Source: Streptomyces dengpaensis (GTDB lineage: Bacteria > Actinomycetota > Actinomycetes > Streptomycetales > Streptomycetaceae). Taken from it: a stretch of DNA of 64,000 bases. The number at the start of each line of letters is the position of its first letter. Position 1 is the stretch's first letter. Positions 24,610-32,334 of the stretch are shown piece by piece. The translations under genes were made by a program, and so were the position numbers. Location of the stretch: positions 8,122,001 to 8,186,000 of the forward strand of contig NZ_CP026652.1 in the NCBI RefSeq assembly GCF_002946835.1, in the 5' to 3' direction. The notes under the pieces were generated by a model. It did no database searches. It saw only the letters and a list, made by a program, of their open reading frames with translations, and was not told where the DNA came from.

Positions 24610-25679
24610 TCGGACCGGTCCAGGCGGGCCACGCCGATGTGTGCGTCGGCCATGCCGTAGAAGACGTAGCGCACGCCGTCGATCTCCTCGATGGCGGTCG
24701 GGAAGACCACGTTGGGCACGGTGCCGGAGCGCTCTTCTGCGGTTTCCGGGGCCATGAGCGGTTCGGCGGTGCGGGCGATGACGCGGGCCGGGTCGGCGGG
24801 GTCGAGGATCATCGCGCCGGCCGCGTAGTTGACGGTCTGCACCTGCGCGAAGGGGTCCTCGATGGCGCCGGAGACACCGTGGTGGATGAGCAGCCAGCCC
24901 TCGTCGACCCGGACGGGAGCCGGACCGGCGCCGATCTTGAGCTCCTCCCAGGGGTACTCGGAGAGTGCGACCAGGCGGTGGTGGCGCGGCCGGGTCAGTG
25001 CGCGGATGTCGTGCTTGACCTCGTCGACGGGCACGTAGGAGATCCAGATGCCGGGGCGTTCGTCGCTCACGCTGGCGGGCAGGTGCACGCCCTCGCCGGG
25101 CCGGAACCAGCCCAGGTCCCACATCGGGCGGTGCAGCATGGCGTAGTACAGCGCGCCGTCCGGGCCCGGCACGGGCTCGGGGAAGTGCACGACGTCCTTG
25201 TTCGGGAAGAGGTTGAGGTCGGTGTCCAGGTCGGGCTGGTAGGCGAACTGGACCGGGCCGAGGCGCTCCCAGTTGACCAGGTCCTTTGAGACGGCGAGGG
25301 CGGGCTTGGGGCCGAGCGGCCCGTAGGCCACGTAGGACATGACGTACCGGCCCAGGTCCTCGATCCAGGTGGTGCGGGGGTCCTCCACGCCGGCGTTGTT
25401 CTTGCCGCGTTCCCAGCCGGCGTCCGGGGCGAGGACCACGCCGCGCCGCTCGACGCCGGTGGGCACGCCGTCCTCCAGGGTGACTTCGGCGAGCCCGACG
25501 CGGGAGACGTTGCCCTGCGCGACCAGTCGCGGCAGCAGGTGGAGCCTGCCGTCGGGGGTGCGGCCGGAGGCCGGGTTGAGTACGCCCTCGACCTCGTGGG
25601 CCTGGCCGGGCAGCGGGGACATCACGACGCCGACCCGGGTCAGGCGGTAGGGGATGGGGGTGGTGGTGCTGTGGGACAC
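24606..25679 (-). CDS. GH130 family beta-mannoside phosphorylase/hydrolase
   Basis: The 357-residue five-bladed beta-propeller protein fits GH130: NNAGVEDPRTTWIEDLGRYV (the ED..R segment with the catalytic Asp), FPNKDVVHFPEPV, LHRPMWDLGW, HHGVSGAIEDP and VVFPTAIEEI. GH130 enzymes act on beta-mannosyl linkages, mostly by phosphorolysis yielding alpha-mannose-1-phosphate. The presence of the HRP-like and HHG segments, which hold phosphate in phosphorylases, favours that mode. Cytoplasmic. Start GTG at 25679, six bases after the permease stop. The phosphomannomutase in the same operon would use the product. Confidence 0.9.
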   Translation of the reverse strand: MSHSTTTPIPYRLTRVGVVMSPLPGQAHEVEGVLNPASGRTPDGRLHLLPRLVAQGNVSRVGLAEVTLEDGVPTGVERRGVVLAPDAGWERGKNNAGVEDPRTTWIEDLGRYVMSYVAYGPLGPKPALAVSKDLVNWERLGPVQFAYQPDLDTDLNLFPNKDVVHFPEPVPGPDGALYYAMLHRPMWDLGWFRPGEGVHLPASVSDERPGIWISYVPVDEVKHDIRALTRPRHHRLVALSEYPWEELKIGAGPAPVRVDEGWLLIHHGVSGAIEDPFAQVQTVNYAAGAMILDPADPARVIARTAEPLMAPETAEERSGTVPNVVFPTAIEEIDGVRYVFYGMADAHIGVARLDRSE

Positions 25680-25685
25680 AGGGGT

Positions 25686-26579
25686 TCAGCCCTTCGTTGC
25701 CGAGTCGATGTCGGAGGAGGTGAAGCGGCTCTGGAAGACGATGTAGAGGGCGACCGCGGGTGCGGCGAGCACGCAGGCCCCGGCGAGGATGGCGCCGAAC
25801 GGGTTGGCGGCGGCGGAGGCGACGGTGCTGATGTAGTTGGCCAAAGAGACGGCCAGCGGCTGCATGTCCTGCTGCTTGGTGACAAGGAACGGCCAGAGGA
25901 ACTCGTTCCACGGCCCGGTGAAGCTGAGCAGCACCACCGACAGCAGGGCCGGCTTGCACAGCGGTATCGCGATGCGGAACAGGATCTGCAGTTCGCCGGC
26001 GCCGTCCATGCGGGCCGCCTCGAACATCGCGGCCGGCAGTTGCAGGAAGAACTGGCGGAAGATGAAGACGGCGGTGGTGTTGATCGCGAAGGGCAGGATC
26101 ATGCCGAGGTAGGAGTCGGCGAGACCGTAGTCGCGGACGATCAGCACATACAGCGGGATCATCAGCAGCTGGAAGGGCACGGTCTGGACCAGGAGCACCA
26201 GGGCGAAGGTCGAGCCGCGGCCCCGGAACTGCAGACGCGCCAGCGCGTAGCCCGCGAGGAGTCCGAACACGGTGGTGCAGACGATCACGCCGCCGGTGAA
26301 GATGCCGGAGTTGATAAGCGAACGCCCCAGCGAGATCGCCGAGTTGATCGCCGCGTAGTTGTCCAGGCTCAAATTCCCCGGGTTCGGGAACGCCCCGGCC
26401 GGGCTGGAGTCGGGCTCCTTCTGCAAGGAGCCGATGATCATGTAGTAGAAGGGGAAGAGGAAGGCGAACGCCCCGATGAGCAGCGCGATCTTCGACCAGA
26501 GTGGCCCGGACGCGGATCGCGCGGCGTGAGCCGCGTGCCGGCGCTTTTTGGCGGATGAGGGTGTGACGTCGGTGGTCAT
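25686..26579 (-). CDS. Sugar ABC transporter permease (MalG/LacG type)
   Basis: The 297-residue protein has six hydrophobic segments, a KKRRH basic N-terminus, the second-permease segment FAINTTAVFIFRQFFLQLP and the EAA loop EAARMDGAGELQILFRIAIP, and PWNEFLWPF. It pairs with the permease just upstream. The order binding protein, MalF type, MalG type, then catabolic enzymes is the standard arrangement. Confidence 0.93.
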   Translation of the reverse strand: MTTDVTPSSAKKRRHAAHAARSASGPLWSKIALLIGAFAFLFPFYYMIIGSLQKEPDSSPAGAFPNPGNLSLDNYAAINSAISLGRSLINSGIFTGGVIVCTTVFGLLAGYALARLQFRGRGSTFALVLLVQTVPFQLLMIPLYVLIVRDYGLADSYLGMILPFAINTTAVFIFRQFFLQLPAAMFEAARMDGAGELQILFRIAIPLCKPALLSVVLLSFTGPWNEFLWPFLVTKQQDMQPLAVSLANYISTVASAAANPFGAILAGACVLAAPAVALYIVFQSRFTSSDIDSATKG

Positions 26580-26580
26580 C

Positions 26581-27540
26581 TCAGTCCCTCTCCAAGAAGC
26601 GGCGGTAGATGAGCGAGAGCGCGGTGATCAGCACCACGAGGATCACGCCGATGGCGGCCGCCTCATCCGGGTGCCCCTGCTGGAGACCCCGCTGGTACAT
26701 CAGCAGGACCGGCGAGGTCGTCGCCCCGTCGGGCCCGCCGCCGCTGGTGAGCAGATAGGGCTCGGTGAACAGGTTGGCGCCGGTGATCGTGGCCAGGATC
26801 AGGACCAGCAGCGTCGCGGGGCGCACCGTGGGCACGGTGATCGACCGGAACGTCCGGAACCGGCCGGCACCGTCGAGGGCCGCCGACTCATACAGCTCGT
26901 TGGGCACGTTCTGCAGCGCCGTCAGATACAGCACCACGAAGAAGCCCAGCTGCTTCCAGGCCACGAAGACCGCCACGACCGGCATCGCCAGATGGGAGTT
27001 CACCAGCCACGAGGGGTCCGGAGCCAGCGGCCCAAGAGCCTGGTTCACCAGACCGTTGGTGTTGAACAGGAACAGCCACACACCCACGACCGCGACACTC
27101 GCCGTGATGTAGGGGATGTAGTACGCCGTCCGGAAGAAGGACCGAAACCGCAGCTTCTTGTTCAGCGCACTGGCCAGGACCAGTGAGGCCACCACCGTCA
27201 GCGGCACGTTGATGACCAGGAAGACGGCGATGTTGACGAAGGAACGCCACACGTCCGGGTCGGTGAGCACCGTCGTGTAGTTGTCCAGCCCCACGAAGGG
27301 CCGGTCGACCTGTACACCGGGAGCGGCGAAAAAGTAGTCGTGGAAGGACATCCACACGGCGAAGCCGAGCGGATACACGAAGATCGCCGCCAGGTAGAGC
27401 AGGTACGGCGAGACGAACAGCATCCCGACCGGCTGGTGCCCGCCGAGCCGCAACCGCCACGGCTGCCGGGGACCCAGCGCCCTACGCGCGGCCCCGGCGG
27501 CACGCCGGAGCCGGTGAGTGCCAGAGGTGGTGGAGGACAT
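26581..27540 (-). CDS. Sugar ABC transporter permease (MalF/LacF type)
   Basis: The 319-residue protein has a basic N-terminal 35 residues, then six membrane segments starting LFVSPYLLYLAAIFVYPLGF, and an EAA loop in the form YESAALDGAGRFRTFRSITV. The stop lies just before the start of the second permease. As with the other importers here, no ATPase gene is present. Confidence 0.93.
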   Translation of the reverse strand: MSSTTSGTHRLRRAAGAARRALGPRQPWRLRLGGHQPVGMLFVSPYLLYLAAIFVYPLGFAVWMSFHDYFFAAPGVQVDRPFVGLDNYTTVLTDPDVWRSFVNIAVFLVINVPLTVVASLVLASALNKKLRFRSFFRTAYYIPYITASVAVVGVWLFLFNTNGLVNQALGPLAPDPSWLVNSHLAMPVVAVFVAWKQLGFFVVLYLTALQNVPNELYESAALDGAGRFRTFRSITVPTVRPATLLVLILATITGANLFTEPYLLTSGGGPDGATTSPVLLMYQRGLQQGHPDEAAAIGVILVVLITALSLIYRRFLERD

Positions 27541-27549
27541 GGCGGCTGC

Positions 27550-28827
27550 TCACTGGCCTTCCGCGAGCTTGTCCACCTTGCCGGCGGCGTCCTTCAAGGT
27601 GGCAGCAAGGTCACCCTTACCGAAGATCACGGCCTTGGTGTAGGCGTCGCGGAACGTCTGCCATACCTCGACCGAGTTCGGCACGTTCGGCGCCTCGATG
27701 GTGTGCTCGGCCTGCTGCGCGAACACCTCATAGTCCTTGTGCGAAGCGAAGTAGGACGGGTAGGCGGACGTCAGGCCGGTGCGCATCGGCATCTGCCCGG
27801 TCGCCTCCAGCAGCTTGCCGTCCTGCTCCTTGCCGGTGGCGAACTTCATGACGTCCCAGGCCGTCCCGCGGTTCTTGCAGGAGGCGTACATGCCGATGGA
27901 CTTCTCGTCGCTGAAGGTGCCCTTGCCGGCCGCACCGTCGGCAGTCGGCACCGGCACGGCACCCCACTCGACCTTGTCGCCGTAGACAGAGACCGCCCAC
28001 GGACCCACGGTGGCCATCGCGGACTTGCCCTCACCGAAGGCGTCGCCGTTGAAACTCTCCTTCGGCGCCAGGCCGTCGGCATACATGGTCTTCCACAACT
28101 GGGCGGCCTTGATGCCCTCGGGCGAGGCGAACTGGGCCTTGCCGTCCTCGACCAGCTGCCTGCCGGTCTGCGCCGTGAACATCGGGTAGTAGTCGAACCA
28201 GGACTGGTAGAACTCCGACGTCGGAGCCGGCCAGATCGCAGCCTTGGCGGCCTTGCTGCCGACCAGCTTGCGCGACGTCTGCAGGAAGTCCTGGTAACTG
28301 GACAGCTTGGGGTGCTCCGCGTCCAGCCCGGCCTTCTTGAACAGCTCCTTGTTGTAGAAGATCATCACCGGGTTGCTCTTCCACGGCATCTGGTAGTACT
28401 TGCCGTCCGGCGACGCGTACTGGGAGAGCCTGCCGCCGACGCGCTCCTGCAGATACTTCTTGCCGTCGGGGAACTCGTCGAGCGCAACCAGGCCGCCCTG
28501 CTTCTGGAACCCGGGCACGGCCGCCGGAGCGGTGTTCAGGACCAGGCACGGCGCGTTACCTGCAGTGATCGCCGCACCGATGACCTCCTCGGAGCTCTTG
28601 CCCGCGGGGATCTCCTGCGCGCTCACCTTCTCCTTGGGATGGGAGGCGTTCCAGTCCGCCACCATCTCCTTGCCCCACGCAACTTCCTGCGCGTTGTTGG
28701 AGTACCAGATCGTGATCGGGCCACGGGCGTCATCAGCGGCGCTACCGGAGTCCGATCCGGTACCACTGCCGCACGCGGTCAATGCCACAGCCGCTGCCGG
28801 CAGCATGGCGAGGAGGGCCTTCTTCAT
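27550..28827 (-). CDS. Sugar ABC transporter substrate-binding lipoprotein
   Basis: The 425-residue protein starts MKKALLAMLPAAAVALTACG, a lipoprotein signal with Cys19, followed by a family 1 solute-binding fold: ITIWYSNNAQEVAWGKEMVA, NPVMIFYNKELFKKAGLDAE, GKSAMATVGPWAVSVYGDKV and EVWQTFRDAYTKAVIFGKGD. It heads the minus-strand operon whose other genes are two permeases, GH130, Gfo/Idh, a broken GH13 and phosphomannomutase, so a beta-mannoside ligand is the best guess. No AT-rich operator is seen upstream; the LacI gene that should be there survives only as a remnant. Confidence 0.93.
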   Translation of the reverse strand: MKKALLAMLPAAAVALTACGSGTGSDSGSAADDARGPITIWYSNNAQEVAWGKEMVADWNASHPKEKVSAQEIPAGKSSEEVIGAAITAGNAPCLVLNTAPAAVPGFQKQGGLVALDEFPDGKKYLQERVGGRLSQYASPDGKYYQMPWKSNPVMIFYNKELFKKAGLDAEHPKLSSYQDFLQTSRKLVGSKAAKAAIWPAPTSEFYQSWFDYYPMFTAQTGRQLVEDGKAQFASPEGIKAAQLWKTMYADGLAPKESFNGDAFGEGKSAMATVGPWAVSVYGDKVEWGAVPVPTADGAAGKGTFSDEKSIGMYASCKNRGTAWDVMKFATGKEQDGKLLEATGQMPMRTGLTSAYPSYFASHKDYEVFAQQAEHTIEAPNVPNSVEVWQTFRDAYTKAVIFGKGDLAATLKDAAGKVDKLAEGQ

Positions 28828-28898
28828 GGGAGGATCCGTTTCTTACTGGGCGTCATCAGTTGGCGGGTACGACATCGCTGGGCTGTCGTCGGCCGCCT

Positions 28899-29080
28899 TC
28901 ATGGGGGGAGAGAAAGTCTGGGGACCGCCGGCATCGGCGGTCTTAGAGCCGCACGCGCTCGGGCGGGGCCAGTCGAACCGCGTATCACCAGCGTGGCCGG
29001 CTCCAGCTCCACGTCGGCGGTGGTGCCCCGCTCAATGAACTCCACCAGCGCCTGGGCGGCGGCCCGGCCGGGGCGGGCCC
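28899..29080 (-). pseudogene. C-terminal remnant of a LacI-family regulator
   Basis: About 55 codons read GRAAAQALVEFIERGTTADV then ELEPATLVIRGSTGP, the C-terminus of a LacI regulator (effector-domain end plus ...VRGSTGP tail). Nothing upstream continues it. It lies directly before the beta-mannoside operon and on the same strand, so it was probably that operon's regulator, cut by the rearrangement that brought in the sequence beyond 29085. Confidence 0.8.
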
Positions 29081-29108
29081 AGTGAGAAGCACCGCGGCGA
29101 TGGGACGC

Positions 29109-29420
29109 CTACAGGCGTCTCCCGGTCCAGGCAGTTTCTGCCTGGATCAGCTGTACAGCAGAGATGTCGAGAATCAGCTTCCCCTTGCCGCTGATCAGAG
29201 CTCCGCCTGTTGCCAGGGGCGTGTTCCAGTCGAGTCCCCAGTCGGAGCGCTGCAGGGTGGCCGTGCCCTCGAAGCCGACACGGTTCTGGCCGAGGGGGAA
29301 CGTCGCTGAGTCGAGGAAGTCCGGGCCGGTGACATGCACGTCCTCCGGAGAGCCCGTGTCAAAACTGCCGGCCTGGACACCATACGTCGAAGCCTGGACC
29401 CGTGAGAGATGAAATGAAAC
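29109..29420 (-). pseudogene. YceI-family remnant with internal deletion
   Basis: The frame reads VQAGSFDTGSPEDVHVTGPD then FLDSATFP, where YceI proteins have SFDTG...DAHLRSADFFD...FP, and then jumps straight to GQNRVGFEGTATLQRSDWGL and GGALISGKGKLILDISAVQL, the C-terminal strands. The middle third of the lipocalin-like barrel and the N-terminus are missing. YceI proteins bind isoprenoids in the periplasm or cytoplasm. Non-functional. Confidence 0.78.
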
Positions 29421-29530
29421 GGCTCGTCCCGGCGAGGAAGGCCAACGCAGCGTCCGTTCAGCGGTGGGGCGAAACTGCGGCCGGAGTGCCGGGATGGCAC
29501 CTGCCTGCCGACACGGGCCACCTGCGGGAC

Positions 29531-29754
29531 CTACTGCTGCGCGAGCCAGTCTGCGAACCCGGTAACGGCGATGTGCGCGTCAGGACCCGGCAGGAGCGCC
29601 GGCTCTCCTGCAGGAGCTCGGTGCCGACCGCAGACACCGCCACGTGGTGCATCACGCCGGTGTTGGGCGCGGCCGCGACTGCCTCGTGCCCGTTGAGCTT
29701 GCCGACCGGCTTTGAGCCGGCCAGCCCGGTTCCACCGATCACTAGGACCCTCAT
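29531..29754 (-). pseudogene. NmrA-type NAD(P)-binding SDR, hollowed out
   Basis: The start is intact: MRVLVIGGTGLAGSKPVGKL then GHEAVAAAPNTGV, very like the intact SDR at 57794-58543. The sequence then skips to HHVAVSAVG (middle of the family), and after a frame change to AHIAVTGFADWLAQQ and a stop, matching the family's C-terminus. About two thirds of the gene is deleted in at least two places. An exact ECF41-type promoter remains 93 bases upstream, so the gene was once in that regulon. Confidence 0.82.
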
Positions 29755-29846
29755 AGTTGAATCCTCTCGCAGGTTTTCATGGTGCGGCGCGCTCCTGCGA
29801 AGAGCTGCTCAACCGGCACCGAACGAATTCGGTCTGCAGTAGAAGA

Positions 29847-29873
29847 GACAGGATGGCGGCTCTGCTTGTGACA
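29847..29873 (-). promoter_or_regulatory. ECF41-type promoter before the decayed SDR
   Basis: On the minus strand TGTCACA, 16 bases, TGTC(TC). Exact in the -35 and in the spacing. It reads toward the hollowed SDR gene at 29754. Confidence 0.75.
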
Positions 29874-30010
29874 GGGGTTCACAAGAAACGGGAAAAATCA
29901 CCGATGCGGCCCTCAGGGGCCTGGTCGCACGAGATAGTGCGGCTGTTCATTCGCCCGCGTCACGACTCCGCAGGCGGTTACCGTGTGTGCTCGAAGGAGA
30001 CCACACGAGA

Positions 30011-30060
30011 CTGACCCGCGAGTGCGTGGACTGCCGTGCGTGCGAGCCCGTCTGCCAAGA
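30011..30060 (+). pseudogene. Ferredoxin fragment (17 codons)
   Basis: The plus strand reads LTRECVDCRACEPVCQD, which is the second cluster-binding loop of a 7Fe/8Fe ferredoxin (ECVDCGACEPVCP in FdxA-type proteins). Gly is changed to Arg and the conserved Pro to Gln. No other ferredoxin sequence surrounds it. The rest of 29874-30107 holds nothing recognisable. Confidence 0.6.
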
Positions 30061-30107
30061 CACCCGTCCCAGGGGGTGACGGGGGACCGCAACCGCGCAG
30101 GGCCGGG

Positions 30108-30533
30108 TCACTGCGGCAGTGACTGGCTGCGGGACGTATGGGGCCTCGCCACAACAGTGGGCACGGTGATGACCGAGGCCGCCTTGGTCAGGAGACGTTG
30201 CACAGGACAGCGTCCGGCAACTGCCAGCAATTGCTTTATGCGGGCAGGCTCCAGATCGCCGGTCAGCCGGATGTTCTTGATGATCTGTCCTTGCGGATCG
30301 AACCGCACAGCCACATCGACTTGGTCGAGCGGCCAAGCGTGCCGGTCCGCATATGCCCGGACGGCCATGGAGGTACACGACCCCAGCGCGGCCAGGAGCA
30401 GTTCTCCGGGGGTGGGACCCGTATCGGTGCTGATGGGCTGGGGTTGGTCCGCAGTCAATGTATGAGGACCGACCGCAATGGAACGGGCGAGACGCTGGCC
30501 TTCGCCTTCGCCTACTGACACGATGCGTGCCAT
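30108..30533 (-). CDS. OsmC family protein
   Basis: The 141-residue protein has the OsmC fold pattern: GPTPGELLLAALGSCTSMAV with Cys53 and, later, AGRCPVQRLL with the second Cys near 112. These two Cys are the peroxidatic and resolving pair in OsmC/Ohr proteins, which reduce organic hydroperoxides. Three ATGs in a row (30539, 30536, 30533) follow AAAGGAAG; the third has the best RBS spacing and is chosen. The tail beyond about residue 125 (ARPHTSRSQSLPQ) looks unlike the family and may be run-on into foreign sequence after a 3' truncation. An exact ECF41-type promoter lies 95 bases upstream. Confidence 0.85.
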   Translation of the reverse strand: MARIVSVGEGEGQRLARSIAVGPHTLTADQPQPISTDTGPTPGELLLAALGSCTSMAVRAYADRHAWPLDQVDVAVRFDPQGQIIKNIRLTGDLEPARIKQLLAVAGRCPVQRLLTKAASVITVPTVVARPHTSRSQSLPQ

Positions 30534-30627
30534 CATCATCTTCCTTTCAGGCAAGCCACACTGCTGTCTGGCCTGTGATCACCAAGCGGTTTTGTCGGGA
30601 TGTTGTGACTCTTCCCTTTCCTGTTGA

Positions 30628-30654
30628 GACAGGAAGGATATCTCTGATGTGACA
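30628..30654 (-). promoter_or_regulatory. ECF41-type promoter before osmC-like gene
   Basis: On the minus strand TGTCACA, 16 bases, TGTCTCA. Reads toward the OsmC-like gene. The 16-base spacing is identical to the other copies. Confidence 0.8.
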
Positions 30655-30889
30655 CAGAGGCCGTCACACAGTGCAGCGCTGCCTGTTCCTATAGACAGAC
30701 CGAGCCCGAAAACCACTGCTGAGCAAGTCAGACCGAACGCGCAGGACGTCTCATGCCCACGGCTGCGGAACAGAGAGCCATGCGCGAGGAATCCCGAGGC
30801 ATCCACATCGGGACGGACGACATGAAACGCGCCGTGGCCATGCATCGCAGGTGCTCCGTGCACACGCTGTGGAGCCGGTGTTCTCGGTA

Positions 30890-31021
30890 CGGAAGCCGAG
30901 TCGGCCAAGGGGTCGGTCGCACACGGCTGGCCGGATCAGCGATGGACGCTGACGAGGATCAAGACCGTGATCGGGCGGCGGTTCCACAAGAGTTACACCC
31001 TGCTAGGGGTGCGCAAGAGAA
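30890..31021 (+). mobile_element. IS630-type transposase fragment
   Basis: The plus strand reads EAESAKGSVAHGWPDQRWTL then TRIKTVIGRRFHKSYTLLGV, the winged-helix DNA-binding segment of IS630-family transposases. Neither the N-terminal helices nor the DDE catalytic domain is present and no terminal inverted repeats were seen. The 235 bp between this and the promoter at 30654 hold no recognisable gene. Confidence 0.72.
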
Positions 31022-31070
31022 AGGACCCGAACCACGGGCACCTCGTCGGCGCCCTACTTCACTCGCCGCA

Positions 31071-31320
31071 TGGCAGAAGGACGACATCTTCGACCAACTC
31101 AACGACCTCCTACGCCAGTTGGTACATGAGGCCGAAGGCCGGGACACCGAGCCGAGCGCCTGCGTGCTGGACGCCCAGAGCATCAAAACCTACGCGAACG
31201 TGCCCGCCGCGGACCAGGGCGTCGACGCGGGTAAGAAAATCGCAGGCCGCAAGAGCCACCTCGCGTCGACACCCTCGGCCTGCTCCTGGCCTCTGGGGCA
31301 CCGCCGCCTCGATTTCAGGG
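31071..31320 (+). mobile_element. IS5-type transposase fragment
   Basis: The plus strand reads WQKDDIFDQLNDLLRQLVHE, then PSACVLDAQSIKTYANVPAA (the first DDE Asp in LDAQS) and GVDAGKKIAGRKSH, all typical of IS5-family transposases of actinomycetes. After GRKSH the frame shifts (DTLGLLLAS in the next frame) and ends. Truncated at both ends, so inactive. Confidence 0.8.
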
Positions 31321-31812
31321 AGCCAACGTGATGGTTGTCGGCGTTCCCTGCAGGGCCATCTTCGTGTAGGGGCACAGTGAGTCGGCCTTCTCCAGAAGCG
31401 GAGCGGCGATCTCCGGAGCGACGCCCGGCCACTTGACCGACAGATCGACGTGCAGCAAGTAGCCGCCGTCTCCCGGGTCCCGCCCGAGTGCTACGGTCGC
31501 CTCCACAGAGATCGCGGCAGGGTCGAGGGCCGCTTGTCGTGCCGCCAGGCTCAGGGCCCCGTGGAAGCAGGCTGCGAATGCGGCGCCGAACAACTGCTCG
31601 GGGTTGGTTCCCCGGCCGTCCCCACCGAGCTCGGCAGGCATGCGCAGGCTGAGGTCCAGGACCCCGTCGGCTGACCGAGCTCTCCCCGAGGCCCGCCCGT
31701 GCCCGGCTATGCCGCCGCTGACGGTCACAGTCGTCGTGTAGATGGCGGAGAAGGACGCCCCATCGAAGTCCTTGTCAGTGGACAGATTGGGCAACTGGTT
31801 CGGCTCGGTCAC
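31315..31812 (-). CDS. ohr: Organic hydroperoxide resistance protein (Ohr type)
   Basis: The 165-residue protein follows Ohr: IYTTTVTVSGGIAGHGRASG at the start, LRMPAELGGDGRGTNPEQLF, catalytic Cys82 in GAAFAACFHGALSLAA, and the resolving Cys in SLCPYTKMALQGT near the C-terminus, ending TTITLAP. Ohr reduces organic and fatty-acid hydroperoxides with lipoyl-type thiol reductants. The start is GTG at 31812. No OhrR-type gene is adjacent. Upstream lie an SDR remnant and an ECF41-type promoter (32033-32059), so ohr may be read from that promoter. Its 3' end touches the IS5 fragment. Confidence 0.9.
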   Translation of the reverse strand: MTEPNQLPNLSTDKDFDGASFSAIYTTTVTVSGGIAGHGRASGRARSADGVLDLSLRMPAELGGDGRGTNPEQLFGAAFAACFHGALSLAARQAALDPAAISVEATVALGRDPGDGGYLLHVDLSVKWPGVAPEIAAPLLEKADSLCPYTKMALQGTPTTITLAP

Positions 31813-31982
31813 AGCATGACTCCGGCGTTGTTGCAGTACGCGACCTGGCCCGACAGCACGCAGGGAGCGCGCAAGACGGTGGAAGGGGCGAGGCCTGCCC
31901 CTGCAGGAATCATCTGTCGGCCGGCAGGGCGATACACCCATCCGCGGGTAGGGCTCACTGTGCCGGTCATGACAATCGTCAC
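31813..31982 (-). pseudogene. SDR remnant between ECF41-type promoter and ohr
   Basis: A GTG at 31982 with GAAGG nine bases upstream starts VTIVMTGTVSPTRGW, like the MTIVMTGG start of an SDR. Just before ohr another frame reads LSGQVAYCNNAGVML and stops, similar to the NNAG motif region of classical SDRs. Most of the gene between and after is missing. Assignment rests on short segments only. Confidence 0.5.
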
Positions 31983-32032
31983 GTCATCTGTCCTTCAAGT
32001 CATGGAGAACCTGGGGTTACGGACGACTAAGT

Positions 32033-32059
32033 GACCGACAAGTCACGCCCCTTGTGACA
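32033..32059 (-). promoter_or_regulatory. ECF41-type promoter before SDR remnant and ohr
   Basis: On the minus strand TGTCACA, 16 bases, GGTC. Reads toward the SDR remnant (start 31982, 51 bases away) and then ohr. Confidence 0.72.
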
Positions 32060-32074
32060 CATACGGGGCTTCAT

Positions 32075-32116
32075 CCAGGGCCAGGGCCAGGGCCAGGGCC
32101 AGGGCCAGGGCCAGGG
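32075..32116. repeat. 6-bp microsatellite, seven perfect copies
   Basis: CCAGGG is repeated seven times without error, starting 16 bp upstream of the ECF41-type -35 element at 32059. On the minus strand it would encode Ala-Leu repeats in an otherwise unconvincing frame. The surrounding 32060-32334 holds no recognisable gene. Confidence 0.92.
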
Positions 32117-32334
32117 CCTTGTGCCTTCGGTCAAGCAGGAGATGGCGTGCCGTCACGCGCTCATCGACGAAGCGGGAAAGGGAAGCGTTCTTGCTGCGGG
32201 CGACAACGGAGCGTCGGACGCCAAGCCCGGGCGCACCTGAGGGAGCGGGGCGCTGTGCCGTAGAACAGCGAGACCTGCCGCCAAGCATGCTGTTCTGCCC
32301 ATGGGCCGCAGGCCCCGCTGACCGTGAGCGGTGT

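Noticed and set aside
30890..31320. Complete insertion sequence
   Set aside because: Only transposase fragments of two different IS families are present, with no terminal inverted repeats or target duplications seen.
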